DNA from: Streptomyces sp. NBC_00250
GTDB taxonomy: Bacteria; Actinomycetota; Actinomycetes; Streptomycetales; Streptomycetaceae
DNA: 64,000 bases
Direction: 5' to 3'
Assembly (NCBI RefSeq): GCF_036192275.1
Contig: NZ_CP108088.1
Coordinates: forward strand, 558,001 to 622,000
Shown: one piece after another, positions 23,553 to 31,847 of the stretch
Layout of the letters: each line of letters opens with the position of its first letter
Numbering within the stretch: position 1 is the stretch's first letter
Translations under genes and position numbers: made by a program
The notes under the pieces: model-generated
The model's database searches: none
Told to the model about the DNA's origin: nothing
What the model saw: only the letters and a program-made list of their open reading frames with translations

Positions 23553-25727
23553 GTGAAACAGGTTGTACAGAACTACAAGACCGGCGAACTCGCGGTGCTC
23601 GACGTGCCGGTACCGGGGTGCAAGCCGGGCGGTGTGCTCGTCCGCACCTCCTACTCCCTGATATCGACCGGGACCGAGCTCATGAAGGTCTCCGAGGCCG
23701 GCATGTCGATGCTGGGCAAGGCCCGCTCCCGGCCGGACCAGGTGGCCAAGGTCATGCAGAGCGTGGCCACCAACGGGATACCCGCCACCTACCAGAAGGT
23801 GATGGGCAAGCTGGACTCCTACACCCCGCTGGGTTACTCGCTGTGCGGGGTGGTCGAGCAGGTCGGCCCCGGCGTCGACGACGTGAAGGTCGGCGACCTC
23901 GTGGCCTGCGCGGGCAACGAGCACGCCCTGCACGCCGAACTGAACTGGGTGCCGAAGAACCTCTACGCCAAGGTGCCGGACGGCCTCGCGCCGCGGCACG
24001 CGGCGTTCGGCACCGTCGGCTCGATCGCGATGCAGGGCGTCCGGCAGGGCGAGCCGCAGCTCGGCGAGGTGGCGCTCGTCATCGGTCTCGGACTGATCGG
24101 GCAGCTGGTCGTACAGCTCCTCGCCGCCGCGGGCGTCCGCGTCGTCGGGGCCGACCCCGACCCGGCGCGCTGCGAGCTCGCCGAGCGCCTGGGCGCCGTG
24201 GCCTGCGGCGATCCCGCTTCCACGGCCGTGGAGGCCGCCGTCGCCGAACTCACCGACGGCCACGGCGTGGACCAGGTGTACCTGGCCGCCGGCGGCGGTA
24301 GCAACCAGCCCGTGGAGCTGGCCGCCCGGCTGTGCCGCGACCGCGGCCGGGTCGTCGACATCGGCAAGTGCCGTCTGGACCTGCCGTGGAACGCGTACTA
24401 CGAGAAGGAGCTGGACGTCCGCTTCTCCCGCTCGTACGGCCCCGGGCGCTACGACCCGGCGTACGAGCTCGAAGGGCGGGACTACCCGATCGGGTACGTC
24501 CGGTGGACCGAGCGCCGCAACCTGGCGTGCTTCCTCGACCTCATGGCACGCGGCCGGGTCGACGTGGAGCCCCTGGTGTCGCACGTCGCCGACTTCGACG
24601 ACGCCGTCGACACGTACCGGCGGCTGAAGGACGGCGACCTGAAGGCCGTGGCGGTGCTGTTCCGCTACCCCGAGGAGAAGGCCGAGGCACCGGCCCCGAC
24701 GGTGGCCGTGCCCGCGGTACGACGCGGTGGCGCGGCCCCGGCCCGGCCGGTGAAGAGCCCGGTGCGCCTCGCGTTCGTCGGCGCGGGGAACTACGCGACG
24801 TCGATGCTGCTGCCGCACCTGGCCAAGCGGGAGGGCGTCGAGCTGTCCACCGTCGTCACCACGACGGCACTGTCCGCGGCCAACGCGCAGCGGAAGTTCG
24901 GCTTCGCCGAGGCGACCACCGATCTCGACGCCGTGCTCGGCGACACCTCCGTCGACGCGGTGTTCGTCGTCACCCGGCACAGCTCGCACGCCGAACTGAC
25001 CCGCAAGGCGCTCCTCGCCGGCAAGACGGTGTTCGTGGAGAAGCCCCTCGCCCTCTCCGAGGACGAGCTGGCCGGGGTCCTCGCGGCGGTGGAGGAGTCC
25101 GGCAACGACCGGCTCCAGGTCGGCTTCAACCGCCGGTTCGCGCCGCTGCTGCAGCAGGCCACGGGGCAGTTCGGCGTCCGGACGGGCCCGGCGAACCTCC
25201 GCTACCTGGTCAACGCGGGTCGGCTGCAGCACGGCAGCTGGTACCTCCAACAGGGCACCGAGGGCTCGCGGTTCGCCGGCGAGGGCGGCCACTTCATCGA
25301 CACGGCGAGCCGGCTGCTCGGGGCGGACCCCGTCTCGGTGTACGCGGTCGCCACGTCCGGCAACGACGACCTGCAGGTCGTGCTGCGCTACCCGGACGGG
25401 TCCACCGCCACCATCAGCTACGTCACCACCGGCCCGTCGAGCTTCCCGAAGGAGACGCTGGACCTCGTCGCGGACGGCAAGGTGCTGCGGCTCGACGACT
25501 TCGTCCGCGCCTCGGTCTACGGGAGCAAGCGCTGGGTCAGCTCGCGGCTGCCCCAGGCCCGCGACAAGGGACAGAACGCCGAACTGGCCGCGTTCGTCAA
25601 GGCCGTGCGGACCGGCGGTCCGATGCCGGTCCCGCTGGAGTCGCTCGTGGCCACGACGGCGGCCACCCTCGCCGTACAGGCCTCTCTGGTCGGCGGCGTG
25701 CCGGTGACGCTGGCGGGGGCTCGATGA
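23553..25727 (+). CDS. Fused zinc-type alcohol dehydrogenase / Gfo-Idh-MocA oxidoreductase
   Basis: A 724-residue natural fusion. Residues 1-380 form a medium-chain dehydrogenase (quinone-reductase-like) with GYSLCGVVEQVGPGVDDVKVGD and nucleotide motif GLGLIGQLVVQLL. Residues 405-724 form a Gfo/Idh/MocA domain with FVGAGNYATSMLLPHL and the catalytic-site motif VEKPLAL. Bi-domain proteins of this kind occur next to heparinase II/III proteins in polysaccharide loci, as here (4-bp overlap downstream). The likely task is oxidation/reduction of a sugar intermediate handed between the two sites. AAGGGGA precedes the GTG start. Confidence 0.87.
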   Translation: MKQVVQNYKTGELAVLDVPVPGCKPGGVLVRTSYSLISTGTELMKVSEAGMSMLGKARSRPDQVAKVMQSVATNGIPATYQKVMGKLDSYTPLGYSLCGVVEQVGPGVDDVKVGDLVACAGNEHALHAELNWVPKNLYAKVPDGLAPRHAAFGTVGSIAMQGVRQGEPQLGEVALVIGLGLIGQLVVQLLAAAGVRVVGADPDPARCELAERLGAVACGDPASTAVEAAVAELTDGHGVDQVYLAAGGGSNQPVELAARLCRDRGRVVDIGKCRLDLPWNAYYEKELDVRFSRSYGPGRYDPAYELEGRDYPIGYVRWTERRNLACFLDLMARGRVDVEPLVSHVADFDDAVDTYRRLKDGDLKAVAVLFRYPEEKAEAPAPTVAVPAVRRGGAAPARPVKSPVRLAFVGAGNYATSMLLPHLAKREGVELSTVVTTTALSAANAQRKFGFAEATTDLDAVLGDTSVDAVFVVTRHSSHAELTRKALLAGKTVFVEKPLALSEDELAGVLAAVEESGNDRLQVGFNRRFAPLLQQATGQFGVRTGPANLRYLVNAGRLQHGSWYLQQGTEGSRFAGEGGHFIDTASRLLGADPVSVYAVATSGNDDLQVVLRYPDGSTATISYVTTGPSSFPKETLDLVADGKVLRLDDFVRASVYGSKRWVSSRLPQARDKGQNAELAAFVKAVRTGGPMPVPLESLVATTAATLAVQASLVGGVPVTLAGAR

Positions 25728-27691
25728 CCATGAGCGCGGGCTGGTACCTGCGGCGGTTGTCCCGGATGGGACCGCGGGAGGTCGGCGGCCGGGTGGGCGA
25801 CACGGTACGCAGGCGCCGGTGGCGGTCGGCGCCGCCGGACTGCCCGAGGGTGACCGGCGCCCGGTTCACCGCGGCACTGCCCGCCGGGACGATCGCCGCG
25901 ATACCTCCGGACGCCGCGAAACGGCTCGTCGCCGAGGCGGACCGGCTGATGGCCGGGCACGCCGAGTACTTCGGGGTGGTCCGCGACGACCTGGCCGACC
26001 CGGACTGGTGGTACGACCCGAAGACCGGGCGCCGGGCGCCGTCGGGATACGCCTTCGACGTGCCGTACCGGAACGAGGACGCGGCGGGGGACGTCAAGCA
26101 GATCTGGGAGCTCTCCCGGCACCAGTACCTCACGGTGCTCGCCGCCGCCTACGCGATCACCGGGGACGAGCGGTACGCCGAGCGCGTGGCCGAGCACCTG
26201 CGGTCGTGGTGGACGGGCAACCCGCCGCTGCGCGGCGTGCACTGGATCAGCGGCATCGAGCTGGGCATCCGGCTGCTGTCCTGGGTGTGGATCCGCCGGC
26301 TGCTCGACGGCTGGCCGGGCGCGGCCGGTCTGTTCGAGGACAACCCGGTGGCGGTGAACCAGGTGTGGCACCACCAGCGCTGGCTGGCCGCCTTCCCCAG
26401 CCGGGGTTCGTCGGCCAACAACCACGTCATCGCCGAGGCCGCCGGGCAGTTCGCAGCGGCCTGCGCGTTCGCCTGGTTCCCCTCCTCGGCGCGTTGGCGC
26501 TTCGGCGCGCTGCGGTCCCTCGAGCGGCATCTGCGCGAGAACACCTTCCACTCCGGCCTCAACCGCGAGCTGGCCACCGAATATCACGGGCTCGTCCTCG
26601 AACTCGGTCTGGCCGCGGTGGCCGAGGCGGATGCCGCCGCCGTGCCGGTCCCCGCGTCGGTCCGACTGGTGCTGCTGCGGATGACCGACGCGCTCGCGGC
26701 CGTCGTGGACAGCCGGTTACGGCCGCCGCGCCAGGGCGACGCGGACGACGGGCACGGACTCGTCGTGGACGGCACGGGCACCGACCGCTGGGCCTCGCTC
26801 CTCGCCACCGGCGACGCCGTGTTCGGCCGGCTCGACTGGTGGCCGACGGTGACCGGCACCGACGTGCGCACCCCGCTGCTCGCCGCGCTCATCCGGCCTT
26901 TCGCGAAGATCACGACCGCACCGGCCGTGACCCGCCCGGCGAGCCGGCCGGCGCATTTCGCCGACGCGGGCATGACGATCCTGCGCGGTCCGGGAGAGAT
27001 CTGGTGCCGCTGCGACGGTGGTCCGCACGGCTTCCTGTCCATCGCCGCGCACGCCCATGCGGACGCGCTGTCCGTGGAGGTCCGGCACGACGGTGTCGAT
27101 GTGCTCGCCGACCCGGGGACGTACTGCTACCACGGACAGCCGGAGTGGCGGCGGTACTTCCGGTCGACCCTCGGCCACAACACCCTGCAATGGGACGGCG
27201 GTGACCAGTCCGTCTCGGGTGGCCCGTTCCTGTGGACCCGGCACGCCCGCACCCGCGTCCTGGTCGCGGACACGTCCGGCGCCTCCGACGGGGGGACCGT
27301 CCGCTGGTGCGCCGAGCACGACGGATACCAGCGTTCCGTGCACCGCCGACGGGTGGAGCTGACCGCCGCGAGCCAGGAGCTGCGCGTGGTCGACGAGGTC
27401 CACGGCGAGCGCGGGCCCGTGCGCCTGGCGTTCCACCTCGGCCCGGCGATCGCCGCGGACCTGGTGGGGAACCGGGCGGTGCTCAGCTGGACCCTGGACG
27501 GCGAGGACCGCTCCGCCGTGCTCGACCTGCCCGGGCAGCTGTCCTGGCGGGCGCACCGCGGCGAGACGGCTCCGCCGCTGGGCTGGTACTCCGCCGGTTT
27601 CGGGCGCAAGGAACCCACCACCACGCTGGTCGGCACGGGCTTCGCCGACGGTGTGGAGGGGTTCACCACCGTGCTCGGGTTCCGCGGCTAG
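25724..27691 (+). CDS. Heparinase II/III family protein (uronate polysaccharide lyase-like)
   Basis: A 655-residue protein with an N-terminal alpha/alpha toroid (about 30-350) and a C-terminal beta-sheet domain. Conserved heparinase II/III features include the SSANNHVIAEAAGQF segment, EYHGLVLELGL, and the AHAHADALSVEVRHDG ... DPGTYCYHG region with candidate catalytic Asn/His/Tyr residues. No signal peptide is visible, so it may act in the cytoplasm, unlike secreted lyases; a biosynthetic role is possible. The ATG overlaps the upstream TGA; the frame is open far upstream only as a shadow of the fusion gene. A TTA codon occurs at 26717-26719 (residue 332). Confidence 0.86.
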   Translation: MTMSAGWYLRRLSRMGPREVGGRVGDTVRRRRWRSAPPDCPRVTGARFTAALPAGTIAAIPPDAAKRLVAEADRLMAGHAEYFGVVRDDLADPDWWYDPKTGRRAPSGYAFDVPYRNEDAAGDVKQIWELSRHQYLTVLAAAYAITGDERYAERVAEHLRSWWTGNPPLRGVHWISGIELGIRLLSWVWIRRLLDGWPGAAGLFEDNPVAVNQVWHHQRWLAAFPSRGSSANNHVIAEAAGQFAAACAFAWFPSSARWRFGALRSLERHLRENTFHSGLNRELATEYHGLVLELGLAAVAEADAAAVPVPASVRLVLLRMTDALAAVVDSRLRPPRQGDADDGHGLVVDGTGTDRWASLLATGDAVFGRLDWWPTVTGTDVRTPLLAALIRPFAKITTAPAVTRPASRPAHFADAGMTILRGPGEIWCRCDGGPHGFLSIAAHAHADALSVEVRHDGVDVLADPGTYCYHGQPEWRRYFRSTLGHNTLQWDGGDQSVSGGPFLWTRHARTRVLVADTSGASDGGTVRWCAEHDGYQRSVHRRRVELTAASQELRVVDEVHGERGPVRLAFHLGPAIAADLVGNRAVLSWTLDGEDRSAVLDLPGQLSWRAHRGETAPPLGWYSAGFGRKEPTTTLVGTGFADGVEGFTTVLGFRG

Positions 27692-27702
27692 GGGGGGCAG
27701 GG

Positions 27703-29268
27703 GTGGGGATCAAGGGACGGGAGTGGGCGTTGGCGTGCGCGCTGCTGGTGGCGACCGGTTGCACGAGCGCGCCGGATGCCCCAGCGAAGCCGTCCGTGGC
27801 GCCCGCCACCTCCGACGCTTCCGGCGGGCACGGGCACGCCACGCCCGATGCGTCCGGGGCGCCCGCCACGTCCCCCGCCCGCGTGTGCTCCAAGCCCGCC
27901 GCCGGGCCCGCGAAAGCACCGCCGGGCGCGGTGACGGTCGACCCCGCGGTGGTCGGCGACCTGGCCGCGAAGACCGAGAGCAGCCCCCCGAACACCACGT
28001 TCTGGCTCCGGCCGGGCACGCACCGGCTGGAGCCGGACCCGTATGCCCAGGTCATCGCCAAGGAGGGGAACCGCTACCTCGGCGCGCCGGGCGCCGTGCT
28101 GGACGGCCGGAAGGTCAACCAGTACGCGTTCGGCGGGACCGCCCGCGACGTCTCCATCCGCCACCTGACCGTGGAGCGTTTCGTCGCGCCGCACGACGAG
28201 GGGGTCGTCAATCACGACATGGCCGACGCGTGGGTGATCGAGCACGCGACGATCCAGTACAACTCAGGTGCCGGGCTGATGGCCGGTGCTCGCCAGCAGG
28301 TCCGCGCCAGCTGCCTGCGCGGCAACGGACAGTACGGAATGAACGCGTACAAGACCGGTGACTCCATCCGTGGCCTGGTGGTCGAGGGCAACGAGATCGT
28401 GGGCAACAACACCGACGACTGGGAGCGGCGGCAGCCGGGCTGCGGCTGCACCGGGGGCATCAAGTTCTGGGCCGTCGACGGCGCCGACGTTCGCGGCAAC
28501 TGGGTGCACGACAACCGCGGGGCCGGGTTGTGGGCCGACAACAACAACAACGACTTCCGCATCGAGGACAACCTGCTGGAGGCCAACGACGGTGCCGCGC
28601 TCATCTACGAGACCAGCTACAACGCGGTCATCCGGAACAACACGCTCCGGCGGAACAACTGGGTCGAGGGCCGCGCGGGCGCCAAGGACGGCGACGACTT
28701 CCCGTACGCGACGGTCTATGTCTCCGAGGCCGGCGGCGAGCCACGGATCCGCGCACGCACGGACAGGATCGAGATCTACGGGAACGTGCTGGAGAACAAC
28801 TGGAACGGGATCACCCTGTGGGAGAACGCCGACCGGTTCTGCAACAGCCCGGCCAACACGTCGACCGGTTACTGCACGTTGCTGGTGAAGGACACCGGCC
28901 GCTGCGCACCACCGGCGATCGCGACCGCGCCGCTCTACACCGACTGCCGGTGGAAGACCCAGCGGGTGGACATCCACGGCAACCGCTTCGTCCTCGACCC
29001 GTCCGTCGTCGGATGTACGGCGGAATGCGCACGCATGGCGGTCTTCGCGAACGACGGCACCTCTCCGGACTGGTCACCGTACAAGGGCAGGCGGGTCGCC
29101 GACGCCATCACCCATCAGCAGCAGAACCGCTGGCACGACAACGTCTACCGCGGACCGTGGAGCTTCGTCGCCGGCGACCGGAGCCGGACCCTCTCCTCCG
29201 GACAGTGGCAGGGCACGCCGTACCGCCAGGACACGGGCAGCACCTTCGTCCCACGGGCCGGTGGTTGA
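27703..29268 (+). CDS. Putative lipoprotein with right-handed parallel beta-helix
   Basis: A 521-residue secreted protein. The N-terminus is a short basic-hydrophobic signal ending in VATGC, with Cys20 as the likely lipidated residue, followed by a Ser/Pro/Ala/Gly-rich linker. From about residue 85 the sequence has regularly spaced G-N-x-I/V and NN turns (VEGNEIVGNNT, VRGNWVHDN, IEDNLLEAN, IRNNTLRRNN, IYGNVLENN), typical of a pectate-lyase-like beta-helix. Such proteins cleave, epimerise or bind polysaccharides; AlgG/AlgE-type epimerases share the fold. The GTG at 27703 follows a G-rich ribosome site. It probably acts on the exported polymer. Confidence 0.8.
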   Translation: MGIKGREWALACALLVATGCTSAPDAPAKPSVAPATSDASGGHGHATPDASGAPATSPARVCSKPAAGPAKAPPGAVTVDPAVVGDLAAKTESSPPNTTFWLRPGTHRLEPDPYAQVIAKEGNRYLGAPGAVLDGRKVNQYAFGGTARDVSIRHLTVERFVAPHDEGVVNHDMADAWVIEHATIQYNSGAGLMAGARQQVRASCLRGNGQYGMNAYKTGDSIRGLVVEGNEIVGNNTDDWERRQPGCGCTGGIKFWAVDGADVRGNWVHDNRGAGLWADNNNNDFRIEDNLLEANDGAALIYETSYNAVIRNNTLRRNNWVEGRAGAKDGDDFPYATVYVSEAGGEPRIRARTDRIEIYGNVLENNWNGITLWENADRFCNSPANTSTGYCTLLVKDTGRCAPPAIATAPLYTDCRWKTQRVDIHGNRFVLDPSVVGCTAECARMAVFANDGTSPDWSPYKGRRVADAITHQQQNRWHDNVYRGPWSFVAGDRSRTLSSGQWQGTPYRQDTGSTFVPRAGG

Positions 29269-29269
29269 G

Positions 29270-30562
29270 ATGGGCGGAGACCTGAGGCGCGGCGGGCCGC
29301 CGGGCGGACCGGACACGGCGGGCACACCCTCCGCCACCGATCCACGCCCCGTCGGCACCCCGAAGACCGTCGGCATCGTCTGGGCGTTGCTGGGCCTCAA
29401 CACGCTCGGCTCCGCCGGGGCGAAGACCGTCGTCGCCCTGCCCCGCTCCCTCATCCAGATGGCCACCATGGGGGCGCTGGTCGCCGCGTTCGCGCTGGCG
29501 CTCGCGCTCAATCCCCGGCTGCGCATCCGGGCCAGCGCCTTCCTGTTCCTGCTCACCCTGCTGCTGGTGCCGAGCGTGATCGCCAGCGTGCAGGTGGACG
29601 TCGGGTTCGGCGCGCTGTTCCGCTGCGCCCGGCTGGCTCTCTTCGTGGGCACGCTGTGGCTGCTCAGCCGCTGGTGGGACGGCAGCCTGACGTTCGTCCG
29701 GTACCACATCCGGATGTACTTCGCGGTGCTCGTACTGGTGGCCGTCGGCCTGGTCGTCGCACCGGGCACGGCGCTGCCCGAGTACTACGGTGGGCGCCTC
29801 GTCGGCGCGTTGTGGCCGCTCACCCCGCCGCAGATCGGGCAGTACGCGGCGGTGGTCATCGGGCTCACCGTGCTGCTCGTGCTGGGGCGCCGGGCCGACA
29901 GGACCAGTGCGGTGGTGGTCATCGTGCCGTCGCTCGTCCTGCTCGCGTTCACCCATACCCGGACGGCCACGCTGGGGCTGCTCATCGGGTTGGTCCTGGC
30001 CATCGGTTCGCTCATCCTGACCAGCGCCGCCGCCCGCCGGTTCTTCGCCTGGGCGGTGCTGTGCGCCACGGTGGCCGCCGTGGTGTTCAGCTCCGCGCTG
30101 CGGGCGTGGTTCCTGCGCGGACAGAGCCAGCAGAACTTCGCCAACCTCACCGGTCGGGCCAAGGTCTGGGACGCCCTCCTCGCGGAGCCCCGGTCGACCG
30201 GGGAGAAGGTGTTCGGCACGGGCCTGGGCGACAAGTCCTTCGACGGGCTGCCGATCGACAACAGCTGGCTGGCCGTCTACGACGAGCAGGGTCTGATCGG
30301 CGTCACCATCGTGGCGGCCGTCATCGCCGTGCTGGGCGGGGTCGCGTTGCTGCGGCCACCGTCGCTGCCGAGGGCCTGCGCGATCTTCCTGATCAGCTAC
30401 TGCGCGATCTCGTCGTACACCGAGGTCGGGCTCGGTGACGCCTCGGCGTATCTGCTCCATCTGGCCCTGGCCGCCTCGCTCCTGGTGGCACCGGCACCGG
30501 CGACGCCGCTCCCTACGGCCGAAATCCCCCGACGACGTATCCCGCGATGGGCCAGGAGGTGA
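29270..30562 (+). CDS. Wzy-type O-antigen/exopolysaccharide polymerase
   Basis: A 430-residue integral membrane protein with about ten predicted helices and a large extracytoplasmic loop before the last third (RGQSQQNFANLTGRAKVWDALL...FGTGLGDKSFDGLPIDNSWL), a pattern of the O-antigen ligase/polymerase family. It would join lipid-linked repeat units outside the membrane, with length set by the two Wzz-like proteins. The ATG at 29270 has GGTGG 5 nt upstream and lies 1 bp after the previous stop; a GTG at 29261 overlapping that stop is also possible. Sequence identity in this family is low, so assignment rests on topology and context. Confidence 0.78.
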   Translation: MGGDLRRGGPPGGPDTAGTPSATDPRPVGTPKTVGIVWALLGLNTLGSAGAKTVVALPRSLIQMATMGALVAAFALALALNPRLRIRASAFLFLLTLLLVPSVIASVQVDVGFGALFRCARLALFVGTLWLLSRWWDGSLTFVRYHIRMYFAVLVLVAVGLVVAPGTALPEYYGGRLVGALWPLTPPQIGQYAAVVIGLTVLLVLGRRADRTSAVVVIVPSLVLLAFTHTRTATLGLLIGLVLAIGSLILTSAAARRFFAWAVLCATVAAVVFSSALRAWFLRGQSQQNFANLTGRAKVWDALLAEPRSTGEKVFGTGLGDKSFDGLPIDNSWLAVYDEQGLIGVTIVAAVIAVLGGVALLRPPSLPRACAIFLISYCAISSYTEVGLGDASAYLLHLALAASLLVAPAPATPLPTAEIPRRRIPRWARR

Positions 30563-30569
30563 CCTGAGC

Positions 30570-31847
30570 ATGCATGTCCTTGTGGTGCACAACCGATACT
30601 CGTCGGCGCAGCCGAGCGGGGAGAACAGGGTCGTCGACGAAGAGGTGGGGCTGCTGCGCGCGGCCGGCCACCGGGTCGACGTCTTCGAGCGGCGCAGCGA
30701 CGACATCGCCGCCCGGTCCCTGCTCGGGAAGGCCGCGGTGCCGCTGCTGGTGCCGTGGAACCCGGGGGTCCGCACGGAGCTCGCCGCCCGGCTGCGCGCC
30801 GACCGGCCTGACGTGGTGCACGTCCACAACGTCTTCCCGCTGCTGTCCCCCGCGGTCCTCGCGGCCTGCGCCGACGTCGGTGTGCCCGTCGTCGCCACGC
30901 TGCACAACTACACCCAGGTCTGCCCGCCCGGCACGCTGCACAGGGACGGCCGGCAGTGCACCGAGTGCGTCGGATCGAAGGCGTCGCTGCCCGCGGTCCG
31001 GCACGGCTGCTACCGGAACTCCCGGCTGGCGACGGTTCCGCTCGCGGTCAGCCTGTCGGTCAACCGGCGGCGGTGGTGGTCAGGGGTGGAGCGGTTCTTC
31101 TGCATCTCGGCGGCACAGCGCGACGTCCTGGTCCGGTCCGGCATGCCGTCCGAGCGGCTGGTGGTCAAGCACAACTTCGTGCCCGACCCGGGCACCCGCC
31201 GCGACGGCGCCGGCGAGCACCTGCTCTTCCTCGGTCGGCTCGCGGAGGCCAAGGGGGTGCGGCTGCTCATGGCCGCGTGGGACGAGATCGCCGCGGACGG
31301 CGGGGTGGGCGTGCCGCTCGTGATCGCCGGCGCGGGGCCGCTGGAGCGAGAGGTGACCGCCTGGGCGGCGGGCCGGGACGACGTGCGGTACGCCGGGCTC
31401 TGGGACCCGGCGGAGTGCCGGCAGGGCGTCGCGCGGTCGGTCGCCGTGGTGGCTCCCTCGATGGCCCTGGAGACGTTCGGTCTGGTGGTCGCGGAGGCGA
31501 TGGCGGCGGGGGTCCCGGCCATCGCCGCCGGTCACGGCGCCTTCGTCGAACTCGTCGACGAAGGGGTGACCGGGCTGCTGCACCAGCCGGGCGACCCCGC
31601 CTCGCTCGCGTCCCGCATGCGCCGGGTCGTGACCGAGCCGGGCCTCAACCGGGAGATGGGCGAGGCGGCCAGGCGCCGGTACGAGCAGGGGTTCAGCCCG
31701 GCCGTCGGGCTTGAGCGCCTGGTGGAGGAGTACCGCACCGCGATCGCGGGGCGGTCCGGCGGCGGGCGCGGCGCGCCGCCGGTAGGGAACGAAGACACTG
31801 GCTCGCGGCGGGTCACCCGCGCGAGCAGGGATGGGGGCAGTAGATGA
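30570..31847 (+). CDS. Glycosyltransferase family 4 protein
   Basis: A 425-residue GT-B glycosyltransferase. N-terminal features are VVHNRYSSAQPSGENRVVDEEV and DVVHVHNVFPLLSP, with a Cys-rich stretch (QVCPPGTLHRDGRQCTEC) typical of one GT4 subgroup. The C-terminal domain has LLFLGRLAEAKGVRLLM and the donor-site stretch SMALETFGLVVAEAMAAGVPAIA (catalytic Glu pair). The ATG at 30570 has a strong AGGAGGT 9 nt upstream, the best ribosome-binding site in the locus, so translation may restart here. The next gene begins inside its stop codon. Confidence 0.88.
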   Translation: MHVLVVHNRYSSAQPSGENRVVDEEVGLLRAAGHRVDVFERRSDDIAARSLLGKAAVPLLVPWNPGVRTELAARLRADRPDVVHVHNVFPLLSPAVLAACADVGVPVVATLHNYTQVCPPGTLHRDGRQCTECVGSKASLPAVRHGCYRNSRLATVPLAVSLSVNRRRWWSGVERFFCISAAQRDVLVRSGMPSERLVVKHNFVPDPGTRRDGAGEHLLFLGRLAEAKGVRLLMAAWDEIAADGGVGVPLVIAGAGPLEREVTAWAAGRDDVRYAGLWDPAECRQGVARSVAVVAPSMALETFGLVVAEAMAAGVPAIAAGHGAFVELVDEGVTGLLHQPGDPASLASRMRRVVTEPGLNREMGEAARRRYEQGFSPAVGLERLVEEYRTAIAGRSGGGRGAPPVGNEDTGSRRVTRASRDGGSR

